Shown here: one piece after another, positions 12,693 to 26,061 of the stretch
Layout of the letters: each line of letters begins with the position of its first letter
Position numbering within the stretch: position 1 is the first letter of the stretch
Assembly: GCF_040581485.1 (NCBI RefSeq)
Contig: NC_090129.1
Location: 3,210,501-3,274,500 of the forward strand
DNA from: Linepithema humile
Lineage: Eukaryota > Arthropoda > Insecta > Hymenoptera > Formicidae
Direction of reading: 5' to 3'
Length of the DNA: 64,000 bases
Notes under the pieces: generated by a model
What the model was told of the DNA's origin: nothing
The model's database searches: none
What the model saw: only the letters and a program-made list of their open reading frames with translations
Translations under genes and position numbers: made by a program

Positions 12693-15600
12693 TCAGAATT
12701 CGATGTCCCAACCGGAAAATTCGTCTGGTGGAATATCGCGGTCCGGTGGGTATCTTTCAAAGTATCGTGTGTCGAGTTGATGACGTACCTAAAAGCATAC
12801 GAATAAATTGAATTTCTATACATAATATTTTTCCGTAAAATATAGAACGGAATATTGCTTGATTAGCTGTGAAAGTTTATTAGATTATAGCATAATATTG
12901 ATAAACGTACCGTAGGTACAATGGGAGCCGGTAAAGCTAATCTTTGAAGTGCTTGCCAGTTGAATCCGGAAAACCATCTGTTCACAAAATAGAAATAGGA
13001 ATTATATTTGTTATTCTACATTATTATAACACGTGCCGCTCTTTCTCTGTATTATACATATATACATGAAACATTCAAAATTTTACAAGTTTCATAAAAA
13101 CGTTAGTTTAAAATATTTATTAATATATAAAATATTTGAAGAAATTAGATCAATTTTGTTAAACGAATTTCTATTCAAAAAATTTCTTTTTAATTTGCAT
13201 TGTTGTTTCTTTCCTTTGGAATTTTTTCAACACTTACTTGTGATCGCGAATGTCCTGTATCCCGTTTCGCTGATAGCCCAGTCGTTCCGAGGGACTCAAA
13301 CGGAGTAGTTTTTTAATGAGATTACTGGCGTTTTTATTGACGATGTTCGATACACCGACCATATCGATGCCCTTCAGGATCTTGTTGTAAGTCGTCAAGT
13401 GATCGGATCCGCGGAAAGGTGGCTTACCGATGAGAAGCTCGTGCGTTAAAATGCCGAGGGCCCAATAATCCACCGCCCTGACAAAATTACGAAATAAAAA
13501 TAAAAACATATAAAAAAACTTGCAGAGTAATAATTAAATGATAGATGTAAAAAGATTCAAATTTCTTACCTATCGTGTCCTTTATTCAAAATAATTTCTG
13601 GTGCGACATACTCGGGTGTGCCGGCAAAAGTCCATGTTTTGGCTGGACCAATTTTTTTACTAAAACCAAAATCCACCTAAAAAGAAAAATTATATGTTTA
13701 TAAAATTTATCATGAGCCATGATAGTGATTCAAATAATTTAGTATAATTTTTTTTGAGCGATTTTAACGAATAACTCCCACCAGTTTCAAATAGCCGCGC
13801 GTGTCGAGCATAAGATTCTCCGGTTTGAGATCTCGGTACACGATATTTAACGAGTGAAGATGATCAAGGGCTTCTACTACACAGCCGACCATGAATCGTG
13901 CGGTGGTGTCGTCAAAGTAGCGTCTTTTTTGTAGAGTCGTCCATACGTCTCCACCGAGGCATACTTCCATTAGGAAATAGACATACTTGCTGTCCTTGTA
14001 TGTCTGGTAAAGCCTAGAAATATAAAATTATAATTTTGTTTCAACTGTAATATTTTACGATTTATTTAAAAATTTTCCTAGTTTTTATGAAATTTATCGG
14101 GAAAATGCTTCGTGTCAATTTACTTTTTTTCTATTATTTTTATGTAATCGTAAGAATATGTTAAATTGTGAAAGATGTGAAAAAAACTATTTATTATATT
14201 ATTTTAACAATAAGCGTATCAATCTTTCAGGAAGCAATCGCAAGATTATATTTTTTGAGTTTATTATATATAATATTTGAATACTACATCTTAAAATTCT
14301 AACACTGAATCTTGTTAGACATCTTTACTTACTTGCATATAAATGGCGAGTCGCAGGCTTGCATAATGTATTTTTCGTTCAACACGTGTTCTTGCTGTTG
14401 CTGGTCAACCATAACCTTCTTCTTAAGTTTCTTCAAAGCAAAGCTCTTATTTGGATCAGATTTCAGAGTGACCAATTCGACACGACCGAATCCACCCACT
14501 CCTAACGTTCCCCTTGTTTCGAGATCGGCCAAAGTCAACTTTGCGTACTCATTCGTCCACTTCTTCGGAGTCAATGAACGCTTTTGTTTTTCGTACTCCG
14601 CCAACCAGTCCTTGTTGCGGATTTCGTCGAGACTCCCCAGATAGTTCAGGAAAGACCTGATAATTTCTTTAATTATTATAATATTTCGAAGTAATCAACA
14701 CAAAAATTCCTAAAACCCATCGTTATTTGATAATTAAATTTTTTGGTGTGAACAAACGAATATTTGTACCAACACCGCGATCTTAAATTTTCAAGCATAC
14801 CGTATAAATATATGATAAAATTGTATCATGTTGTCCATCTTCACGTAAAACACTCATAATATTTAATACAAATTACAAACGATTTTCTCTATTATTTTAG
14901 GAATATTAAATATATTGGAGAATCACGTTCTCGAGATTCAACTGGAAAGCACTTTGAGAGTTTGTTTCGATCGCACAGGTATAGAAAAAACACGCTCACG
15001 CTAGAAACATGTGTGTTTTTAACTTTTCACATTCTGTAACTGTAACTCACGTTCTGTCTAACGTCAAGCATTCGACGCCAGGCGCAAGCGCAATTGCATT
15101 GGCACGTCGTTCTCCTCCGTCGTCGTAGAGGGCCAATTCGCCAAAATAATCTCCCTTGCCGAGGACTACTAGCTCCTCTTCGCCTCCATACTCGGTATCC
15201 TTGGTAATCCGCACGTTGCCGCCGCTTATTATGTAAAATTTCTCGCCCTTTTCGCCCTGCCGCAGTATTTTCGCCTCAGCCGGGAAGAACTCCTGCGCGC
15301 AAACATTATTGTGACACTCTTCTATGTCGTATTATGAACTGAGCGGTGACAACATTAGGCAATGTTTTTATTTACTATTCTTATGAGGTCGGATATTTTC
15401 GCGAGCACATGATCCTTGGGTTCGGGGAGTTTCTGGAGAACAGAAACGCGTTGGAGGAAGCGAATGTTGCCCTCCAGCTGTTCTTGAGCCGTTTTCATCA
15501 TTATAGTGAGAAATACAGATCTGTCTAGCACCCATACTTTTCCGCTGTTTTTCACTGAAACCGGGCCATTATTAGTTTAAAAAGTAAAAATTTATTAATA

Positions 15601-16954
15601 ATTTTATGATCTATAAATCTATGTTATGGCAGTGTTTGATAATATTATTAATTACTGATTAATCACTTCATAAGAAATTGAGAAATAGTTTCATATAGAA
15701 TCTTAAGCGAGATATTTTTTTCAAAATTAATTTATTTTTTATATATTACCGCTGATGGATCGAAGTCTCTTTGTGTTGTATAATAGAGCGATTTCTCCAA
15801 ACGCGATTCCTGGTCCGAAGCTTCTTTGGAATTTGTTTCCCTCATAAATCTCAAAATCTCCCTCCGCTGATACGTACAAGTGCGAGCCTGTAAACGATAC
15901 ATGTGTGCAAAGTTATAATTATACATATTACAATTTTTTATAACAGTCGTGGAAAGCATTAGTAATAATTTTGATGTTATAACAATGGTATTTATAAAAT
16001 TTGCATGTGAACACATACCCATGTCACCTTCTCGGATAACCAAAGTATTAGCGATAATTTGTTTCGGATACATAGCGGAGACGAGCGCCTCTACTTGATT
16101 CTCTTCAAGATTACCTAGAAATTCGTTTTCCAAAATGGCCCTTTTAATTTGCCTCGCACTCCTACGAATAAAGAAAGCAACAATTAAGTTCTATTTTTTT
16201 TTCGGGTTAATTTTGATTATATGTTATTAATTCTAATATTATATTAATATTCTAATCACCTGGCATCCTTTTCGTACATGGGCGTCGGTGCCGAAGGTGG
16301 CGTCGGCGTTCTTCCGATAACACCACCTCTTGGATTGTTCATATGTTGCTCGCCACTGTTCGCAGCAGCAGTATTTTCTAATTTAGGTTGTTCTTGATTG
16401 TTTTTGTTTACGGAAACATGATTGACATGATTGGCCTCAGACGGCGATGGCGGTGTTACGGGCTCTACGGGCGACGTACGCTGCGAGTACGATGACGGAC
16501 CGACGCCATTTATAGTTACGGAGGGCAAAGTATCGGAAAACGGACGTATCTAATTGAAACGATAGGAGACAATGATTAAAAACTGTCTTATCCTTTTGTG
16601 AAAGAGAAATTTTTTAATTTTGAATGAAAGATTTTTTAAATATGAAGTTGTAGGCTCGTTTAATGATGAACGATTCATTAATAGATCGATTAATAGATCG
16701 ATAATAGGACTTACAACGCCATGTGGCAAATCTAGTTCACCGTATTGCTTGTACCTGGCAATTCCCTGCCTCGCGTTCCCATTCTGAAAATATTCGGACG
16801 ACTTAATCTTTGTTCGAACGGGAGTAATCGAGAAATTAAAACTTACCTCGCTCGAAGTGGTAATGTTGCTAGATTCCTCGTGGTTTGGCAGAGAGGTGAG
16901 ATTGATGCTACCCCTCTGCCCGAGGATGGCTCTCGGGAAGCACGAGAACTTCAT
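12693..16954 (-). CDS. cGMP-dependent protein kinase, intact tandem copy (Pkg21D-like)
   Basis: Predicted cyclic-nucleotide-activated Ser/Thr kinase. Coding exons on the minus strand: 16954-16847, 16783-16715, 16549-16260, 16161-16019, 15887-15750, 15554-15376, 15292-15051, 14656-14333, 14013-13782, 13676-13570, 13477-13238, 12977-12911, 12788-12693. They give 2235 nt and 744 aa with all phases consistent. Order: a Ser/Pro/Asn-rich, probably disordered N-terminus (1-150) with no clear leucine zipper or myristoylation Gly; domain A (about 165-275; GEIALLYNTKRLRS); domain B (about 290-390; GELALYDDGGERRANA); kinase (about 435-690). Kinase motifs: GVGGFG (442-447), Lys465, YRDLKPEN (557-564), DFG (577-579), TWTFAGTPEYVAPE, and a tail ending SGWDIEF. 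All catalytic residues are present. SERLGYQ.NGIQDI and VECLTLDR resemble insect Pkg21D rather than foraging. The first exon extends upstream to an acceptor at 16998 and its frame stays open there, so an earlier in-frame start in an unseen exon is possible; I used the first Met inside the exon. Confidence 0.93.
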
Positions 16955-16998
16955 ATTATCTTCTTCCAACGCATGTCCAAAACAAATTCTTTTGACGC
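16955..16998 (-). other. 5' UTR part of the upstream PKG gene's first coding exon
   Basis: The exon starts at 16998 after TTTTCTTTTCAG. The 44 nt before the chosen ATG carry no stop in the coding frame, so translation could begin in an earlier exon. Candidate upstream exons with good donors end at 22273 and 24535. Confidence 0.6.
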
Positions 16999-19900
16999 CT
17001 GAAAAGAAAATTCTTTCAGTATTTATTTTAAGTAGCAGCACGAAAGCTTGAATTATTGTATTAAAAAGGAAATATATATATTTATATATTTTAAATTAAA
17101 ATAAGAAACCGTATGCAGGAAAAACAAGCAGGATAGAAATTAATTTCTTTTTATACAAAAACTCTAATGAAATATATCATGCGTAGCAAAAGCTGAAAAG
17201 TTGAGCGACATTTTAATATATTAATATAATCGTGTCGTAGAATGATAATTGCAAAAGATAATTTCTATAGAAGAATTTTCCTATTTATTTGTCAAAATTT
17301 AAAGCCTTTCTCACATAATCATTTTTACATCAAATAATTAATTTAATCAATTAATGAAATTAAATAAAGGATGAAACAATTAATTCAATTTCTGATCTGA
17401 GGTATGCATAATTTTATTCGTCAAAAATCCCAACTATATCTTGTTAATAACGGTCTCTCGCTTCTTTCTAAACAATTTAATTAGGCAAATGATCATAATT
17501 GAGTGTCGCGCTAGAATAGTCGCTCGATTATCACTCACTCACTCACGTCACGTTTTCTTTTCCATAGCGTTCACTTAACAGGTAATTGTTCTTCGATATC
17601 GTTTAACGCGGAGGTCACTCATGATCAGCATTCAATGCCTTTGTTGAATGCTTCGGTTCTCTCGGGTTACGTTACTCTCATTGTACAGCTATTACATTTT
17701 TTGTGACACACAGTTTTCATACGACTATGCGGTCTCTGCGCGAGTCGATTGCTTCCAGCACCAGTCACATGCTTATGCTAATGGTGTTTGGTGCACGTGA
17801 TATATTGTACCTTGACGTCACAATACATTAGCACATATTCATGATGAGAATATTCTCGACTTCACCCAGCCTGATCATCCTTTCTTCTTTGTTAAGCTTT
17901 TCGCGACTATGACACTTTTTTCTGGAGGAAAAAAAAAACACTACACGAGCTCACGGTGACCTACAAATCTATTTTATGTATAAAAATTTACTAAGAAAAA
18001 AAATTTTCAACCATTTCTTGTGACAGATTTGGCTTCTGTTTCCAAACCAGCTTAAATTAATTTTAATTACAAATTTTCTTTAAATAAAACTAATGCATCT
18101 AAAAAATTTAGATTGACAAATAGATGCAATTAATAACATAAACTTTTACAACTTATAAATTATTAATACAATTTAAGCTATTAATCCCTGGATTGTTCGA
18201 AATATTGTATAAAGTTAAATAGTTTATCTTGTATATAAAAACAGTTATAAAAATTGCCAGGTTGCAAGCACAATCTTGGTTTTTTTTTATCATTTTTGAA
18301 GAGTTAAAGCATAATTGTATCAATAAAGCTTCTTCAGAAAAGAACGGTGACAAGGTCCGTACATATCTTGCGCGACGTTTTGATAATCCAGGCTACACAT
18401 CGCGCCATCACTTTGCTGTTGATTTTGTCGCGATTGTGATTCAGCGGTTTACAGCCGCTTTTATTGGAATCATTCGTAAGATGCGCGTGATATTGTATTT
18501 ATTCTCTTCTAATCTTCTCTCGAGCATTGTTTAACGAGAATCGCAAGAGTCGCTGTGTTTATCACTAATATGCAAACAGCGTAGGAATCTCGAGGTGACA
18601 TTTTTTAGTACGATGATAATTTTAGTACGCCCATTATCCGCGATGTTTTAAAAGTTTTATATCGGTTATTGTTAGTTTTTGCGATATCACCGTAGAATGA
18701 CTTTTCTTCTATCAACACTGGATTAAACTATCTTTCTGAGATTCTTAGAATTTTCACATTCTTCTTAAATCTTCGCAAATATTCTTTTAACTAAAAGATA
18801 AAGCCGACTCGAGATTAATTTAGAAAAAAACTGTGTTATTGATTTTTTGTACTTGTGAAATTTTTTTGCTAAAATTTTTAAACATGTTAAAGAAAAATGG
18901 ATTAAATTGTCGAGAAGAAATATGATTCTGTTTGCCACATCAAGTTTGCTTTATTTAATTATCAAAACATGTGCAATTCTTGCTTATCATAAAATTTTGC
19001 GACAATTCATTAAACAAAATATTAATAACATCGTTATTAAAATATCATCACAGTTTTTAAATAAAATACGATTATACGAGTAAATAAAGAAAATACAAAA
19101 TACAAAATTAGTGATAGGTACAATTTTAACGCAAAGCATTGCACAAATTCTATAATGATGCATGGCCTCGTTACGAGACGCAAGGTCGACTCGTATCGGA
19201 TTGTATGTACTATATCAGGAGCATGATAACGATATTTGATTAAACATACGGTAGAGACGATTGTCCAAACGTTAATTATAGCGCGCCTTGACGTGCATGA
19301 TAAACTTTGCGGTTAGTTGATTAATTAAGTGACTTTTCTACCAGAGAGTTCTTTTGTTAAAGTTTTTTATCGTTTTTCCCGCTCTACGTATGTGATTAGG
19401 AAATTGTATCAAATATGGTTGCGTCGTTGCGAAGTAATTGAATTTATACTCGCGTGAGATCCCACTGCGTAACGAATTATGAAAATTATATAACCATAAT
19501 TAACAAGGCGATACCATCGCTGTTCATTATTTGCGCGGGCAGATCGCTCGTTTTTCCATCGCCTTCGAAAATAAACGATAAGAAAGCTTTACCCGCTTCC
19601 GGTATCGCGTAATGTGCGAATTAATTGGGCGACTTTTACATAACAACAAACGTGAAAGCAACTGAAAGAAGTATATCGTCTCATAACGTAGAAAACTTTT
19701 ACAGAGAACGATAGTTTTGCTACAGTTTTGCTGATAAGAAAAATTTATAGCGTGATAGTGCAAGTTGTAAAGTATTTAACTGAACAAGTGGTGGCCGTGA
19801 AATTTATCTGTTGACAAATTTATGCCAATGTATAAATATATTTATATAAGTAGATAAGTAAGATTAGTTTAAATAATTATTTATTGTTTATGATATTATA

Positions 19901-22272
19901 AATAAATATAGCGTTTAATTTTTTCTATACATAAAAATTTCCAAAACAGGAATATCGCCAAAGTTTGATTTTAATTATTTAAATTAAAAAATACTTATAT
20001 AATATTGATTTTTATTAAAAATAATAATTATTAATAAGATAATTAGTGCTATAATTAGTTTCTTTTATACAAAAGTCGTTCATCAGATTCAATTTTATTT
20101 GTTCATTTATTGTTTTTATTTATTCTTTGCGTTTTGTATCACAGTATAATAGATTTATGCTCATACACTATGTTGTGTAAAATTCAATTTTTTATATGCT
20201 TTGAAGAGAAAAATATGTACGACGAGGAAAATTGAGAATCGAAACAGTGGTCAGTTGGCAATGACACCGTAACTGCATCGCCATACGCTTTATGCGAAAT
20301 GACATTTCCTGTTTCTGCAATGGCGAAGGCGCCTCGTTAACGGCACAGTATTAGGATCTTGAGGATAATTGCAGTTCGTGGCTTAATGAGAAACGATGCG
20401 CTCGGCGCATCGCACGACACTTTTGTTTCGCTTTTGCTGTTGTTTATGTAAAAATCGCGAGGTCACAAGTTGCGGAAACTCGACGGCAACGGCATAATGA
20501 TATCGTAATCTGTTGCACAATGCGCACACGGTGTGGATTTCCAGACGGAAAATGCACGGGCGATATGCGAGCGAGCACGCGTGTCATCGCGGTTACGAAA
20601 ACGCCGATGCCATAACGAGGATAAATAATAGTGATTTTTATGAGCCTCGTTGAATTTCAAAAGAAATACGGCTATTGTGTCTTTTTAAACGATCCAACGT
20701 ATTGTTTCTGGACGATAACGCATTGTGGGTTTTATAACCGTTAAAAAAATTTTTTTTAACTCCAGCTCGATGCACGATTATTTATTGGCGAATTTCAATT
20801 CGATTCGAATTTGTTCTGAATAAAAATGTGACAGATTTTTCTAACTTTTTTCACTATTTTATTATTCTTAATATACATATATTCAATTTGATTTGATTGA
20901 ATATATTATATTTTGATTGATAACTTAACGTTAAACATAATTCCGTTCATTTGTAATCCTAAAATTTGGTATCCCAAAATTCTTTGTTGCAGATATTTAA
21001 CGATAAACTTATTTATTAGGAATGCAACTGTACACTGAAAAGTCAAGCTTTCAAAATGTAAATGTCTTTTTATATGCAATGAGAAAAAAAGTCCAAATTC
21101 CAACCAGATTCCAAAACTCGTTCCTTTTTTGTACATTCTACAGTTTTGCCTTCTAAAAATTACACAAGGATATCTTCTTGATATCTGTGCGCATAATTAC
21201 GAGTCTCGTGTTCTGTTACTTCATATGATATTTTTACGCTTTGTAAACATTTTATAACACGATGCGAGAATAATATAGCGGTCTATATATAGTATTAACG
21301 CACGGCAATTAACGTACAGAGAGCAAGCAGAAAATACGTGTCGAGCGCTGCCCGATGTTTTATCGATATATTTGCCGAGAGGTCTGCGTGTACATTTTAA
21401 GTCGCGGACAATTACGGCAATATTGTTTTTTGTAACATCACTTACGTATAGACGCCTCTTTATTACGCGTTTAATCAACTGTGCCGGCAACCGAGGTTAA
21501 TTAACTTCATCCACGCATATGTGTATATAGCTATAATTAATCCTCCTAAGAGCTACACACGTGTAAATTACACGCACGTTTGTTTTCCGAAGAATAGCTA
21601 TCTTTTGTGCCTTCTTTGGCGATTATTCCCGATTCATCGCTCAACAGCTGCTTTTAAGCGGTTCTCTCAACTTCTTTGTGTGCGAGACAAATATCAGCAT
21701 AATGATAAAAAATTAAAATATAATTTCAATTAGTGATGTAAATATAACAACAAAAGGAAACAGTTATCAAGTAACTTTATAAATTTTTAATAAATATAAT
21801 GAGATGTGTGATTGTTTTTCTAAATGTAATTGAAATTTTCTTCTGTAATTGATATCACATTCAGTTGTTTTAAGATTATAATAATAGATTTTTTTTTCGA
21901 GAAATCTGAGAGAGAATGTTGATCACAATGTATTTTTTTTGCAAGAAAACTTCGGTTATACTATAAAATGATACGATCAAGTTACTTAACAATCTAACAT
22001 TTATCTCGTCGTGACACTGATGAAACGATGAAGATCTTATCGCCCGACTGTTTTTCCTCTGATTATGCATCACGGAATGCAAGACCGATCTTGAAATTTA
22101 TCAGTCGCAGACGATATCGAGAACACAAATTGATGTTTCCGCTAGATAACGTCTTGCGCGGAAAAATGAACACATACTAGGAATTAAATACGTTAATCCC
22201 TCTTTTGTTGCATTAATAAAACAAACCTGACCGAAAACACACACTTGTCAGCTATCGCTTTTCGGGACTCAC

Positions 22273-22553
22273 CCCTCAGGTTGACGTTCGAAATGTTTCG
22301 AGATGTGTCGAAAATCCTGCGCCGAGAGGCGTCCGTGGGACGGAAAGATACCGACCTCGCGGAAGATTATGTTTGCGCGATTCGGAAACGTAAATTCTTC
22401 GCTTTTTCCGTCGCGACGACGGTGCTGCACCGTGCGAATTCGCGCATTCGACTGATACCTCAAGTTCGACAAAGACGCAGAAATCTTATCTAGCCGATAA
22501 CAAGAGCGGCGACGGGCAGTGTCAACAGGCAGGTATACGCGGCGCGCGAGCAT
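22273..22553 (-). other. Candidate alternative first exon, PKG gene
   Basis: A CpG-rich segment ending in a GAGGG|GTGAGT donor on the minus strand. Frames are open on both strands, so that is no evidence of coding. It could be a non-coding first exon splicing to the acceptor at 16998. Its 5' end is not defined. Confidence 0.25.
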
Positions 22554-24534
22554 CTTATCTAATAAGTCTATTCTCTTTTCATTAATAAAGCCACCTTCGC
22601 GCTCTTTGTCGAATTCGGCTCTCCGGCAGTAATCCTCGGGAGAAATATATTTTTCCTGTTGACCAGCAACATTACGATCTGCTTGCTCAATCTTTTATAA
22701 AGTGAGTTAAAAATAGAGCGTCAAAAATAACTAAAATTTAAAAAAAATTTGTTATATATAAATTTGCCAGAATTATTGGAAACATTATTTTGTTTTGTTA
22801 AACAAAACGTTTATAATTTAAATTGGAACAAAATACTGAATTTTATTAAATAATATGCATATTTAATATTTCTTTTTATTTAGTATTTCTTTTTAAACAA
22901 TATTATTTTCTAGATGAAAAAATGTCTTGTAAAAATTGCAAATAATATTGACCTATTTTGTTAATATTATTATCATAATATCTTATTTATTAATATTTAT
23001 TATAATTTAAATTATGATAATGTTATGGAGAAGCTCGAGAATTAGAAACGGTAATTCTGTATGATAATTCTCTCTCACTCTCTCTCTTCTCTTTTACGTA
23101 TTTTTTTACATTAATAAATGAATATTTATAGGCATTCTTCTACGTTGATTTACGTTGGTTGGTTCCATTACACGCAGAAATTTATCACGCTTTCGAGACT
23201 AGAAACTTGAATACGAAATAGTAATTTTCTTTGAATCTCTCTATGTGCTGACGCACAGATTTTACTGACTCAGCAATGTTCTCCGGTTTGCATTCTCGCA
23301 TTGATAACCGAAAGCCGCACGTGTCGAAATTTTTATTATACCGATAAAGTTGTAATCAGGATACGTGATATCCGATCCGACGGCGTTTCGAATTTTAGAC
23401 GTGTGCCAGCGACGATTAAAAATAAGTCATCGGCGGCACATTGAAACGAACACCCAAAGTTTATCGATTATTATCGTCTTGTTTGAAGATATTATAGTAT
23501 TGTCGCTATTCTTACCTTTTAGAGTTATATTCGAGACATATTTATTTTCCAGCAAGTGTTAAAGTCGACGTTCTTATCTATTGATACTCAGAAATCTCAG
23601 AAAATGAATTTCTTCGTTTACTAACTCAACAGATGTCTATTTTCTTGCAGTCTTATCAGTGATCTTTTATCATGAATCTGTTGCCTTTATCGTGTCCATT
23701 CTACTCATATTTTAGCTTTTTTAACAATTATAACATGTTCTCGAGTGCGGCTTTACTTGCTCTAGTATTATCATTTTTTTCTTGCAACTGAGATTTATCC
23801 GCTTGCAAATATTTCAATTATTGTTTGTTTATTTGAGTGACTGCATTTCTTCGCTATCTTCATGATTTGATGGAATGAGATATATATTTTTCTTTTTATC
23901 AATGATCGCTGTCCTACTAATATTATTTGACAAAGTGAATAGCTCTCATTTTATTCGGATTTACGTGGTGGAATATTCGCTACTATAATGACACTTAAAA
24001 TGACACTTTACTTTGTTTTTTACATCTGAAGTCTTGCGACACCAACCAATGAAAATAATTATCATATTTGCTCGCGTTATCTCTTTGATAATACCAGAAA
24101 TATTTAATTGATTTAATTTCTGCTGCATGTATTGAAATCTTTGGATCACGTCGTTTTACCAAATGTTATAAGTCGAGTTAAAAAGTATTATTAATTAATT
24201 AATGTTATTAAAATTATTATGAAATTTGCACATTACAATATTAATATAATAATAAAAACAGACTCTAAAAGTCGCAGTTTATTCCAGTTGTAGTAGTTAT
24301 AAATTAATTTCTCTAAATTTTAATTTCGAGATTGTTAAATTTCATCGTATTCACTATTGCAACAAAAATTAGTGATATTTTAAAGGTTTGTTATGTATTT
24401 TTACGTGTCGAACGCGAAGATAACATGATGTTGACTTAAATGAAACCTCTTACGCCTCCGCGTTTTCGAGATCGCCGCGTGGCAAAAATCTACTGATAAC
24501 GTACGTGTAGTTAATTTGCCGGAAATCTACTCAC

Positions 24535-24800
24535 CTTGTCAATTTTACGATCCCTCGGTTCCGTTTCGTTCCACGCTGCCGATTATTTTTTCGTTTTGCC
24601 GATGTACGATGAAAAGTGAATGTTCCACTCTGAAAAGATCGCACTCTAGAACGTGATTGCGGTTACATTCTTGCAGTTGAATCGCTTCATCTCCACGAAT
24701 TGCTCTCTCGTTCGTCACTGCGTTTGTTGAGCCGAACAAATTTTCAATAATCACTTGAGTCTAAGTATTCGCGATTCGAATGTCAATGTCACGAGGCTCG
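24535..24800 (-). other. Candidate first exon, PKG gene
   Basis: The strong donor GACAAG|GTGAGTAG ends an exon at 24535 on the minus strand. The DNA upstream (to about 25260) is richer in GC and CpG than its neighbours, as expected at an insect promoter. The nearest acceptor in the right orientation that belongs to a known gene is at 16998. The 5' end is a guess. Confidence 0.3.
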
Positions 24801-25108
24801 AATGTCGAAAGATCAATTAATCGCCAAATTGAAGGCTCACCAATAATTATCATAGTTGTTTCGCAATTGCGAATTATCTTCGACGGAGAGAGAATATATT
24901 TTTTTTATTTTCTTGCAAATCGATTCGATGATCGAAAGTTCACGCCGAGTTAATATAGTCTTGATTAATTTACTCGTCACGTCCGTTCGGTGAATGCTAC
25001 ATTCTCGCACGATAATGGACGGTAACTATATCAGTAAAATTTACTTTGCTTAGGTTTTTTTCCTCGATATTGTACTCCGCGAGTGTAAAGGCTTATCGGT
25101 CCACGCCA

Positions 25109-25173
25109 CTGGTCCGCCGATCGTTAGACGAGGAGCGCTGATAGGCGAAACTTTAGTGCTATCGGCGGGCCAG
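25109..25173. other. GC-rich hairpin
   Basis: The arms 25109-25121 (CTGGTCCGCCGAT) and 25161-25173 (ATCGGCGGGCCAG) pair along all 13 positions with one G-U, around a 39-nt loop. Inside, GCTGATAG and CTATCGGC offer a competing stem. It lies in the GC-richer islet upstream of the candidate first exon. It could be part of a structured RNA, a decayed mobile element or chance; I do not recognise a family. Confidence 0.45.
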
Positions 25174-26061
25174 CCTCGATGCCACTAACAGAAAAACACT
25201 CTCACGTTTTCCGCGGCGGTAGATACGGTCGACGACGTGGGGGTATTGGTAATTATGATCGTTTTACACTCTCTTATCCGCGCGATATACCGGGCGTCGC
25301 AATACGTTCAGGTATGATTGGACATTAAAAATGTTAATGTAAAACTGGATGATTTTTCTTGCTTACATCAACGATTTCTCGGGTATTCCGATATCGATAA
25401 ATAATAACGCATAAAGAATATAAACCTGATTTTGTCAAAATACTAATTTTTGAATATGATATGCACTTGAATATATGCTTTTTGATATGCACTTGAATGT
25501 ATGCACATATGTGTGTGCACTTTATAAAATGATGTGCACACACAATGATAATTTCTGATAAGAATACTGAAACATATTCAAAATGGTTCACTTTACATAG
25601 ACATATTAAATAGCTGTTTGTCAGCGCGAAAAAATATTAGATATATTAAAATTTGCTTTTATATGGCAAAATGCAATGCAAATGTGTAATAATTACAAAA
25701 AATCTATTACTTACAGACATATTTTTAAAGAGAATTCAAAGTGATAAAATATTATTTATTTATTCTTTGAAAGAAAGATTTCAATGTGTCCTAGACGTAT
25801 CATATGCATGATATACTTATGATGTACACTTTTATGTTATATTTACAAAAATTACAATTTTTAACATATTTATGGTACAAAAATAAGATATCATATAAAG
25901 GTAGCAAATTAGTAACACACGTTCAATTAGTATAAAAAATAAAGTTTTGTCATTTCTACGACGTAATTACAAACATCATTTTCTAAAACAGTCTTTAGAT
26001 TTGTCAAGTTGTGATCGGTTGAAGTCAATTGACGCGTGCCTTTTTTTGGTTTCTCTCATGA

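Larger units (their letters stand above)
16999..26061. other. Long gene-free interval upstream of the PKG pair
   Basis: About 9 kb between the upstream PKG gene and the end of Sur. No coding exon was recognised. It holds two CpG-richer islets (about 22240-22660 and 24400-25260) with minus-strand splice donors that could be alternative first exons of the PKG gene, a stable-looking hairpin at 25109-25173, and AT-rich filler. The 3' UTR of Sur should occupy the right end; a minus-strand AATAAA reads at about 25755-25760. Confidence 0.5.
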
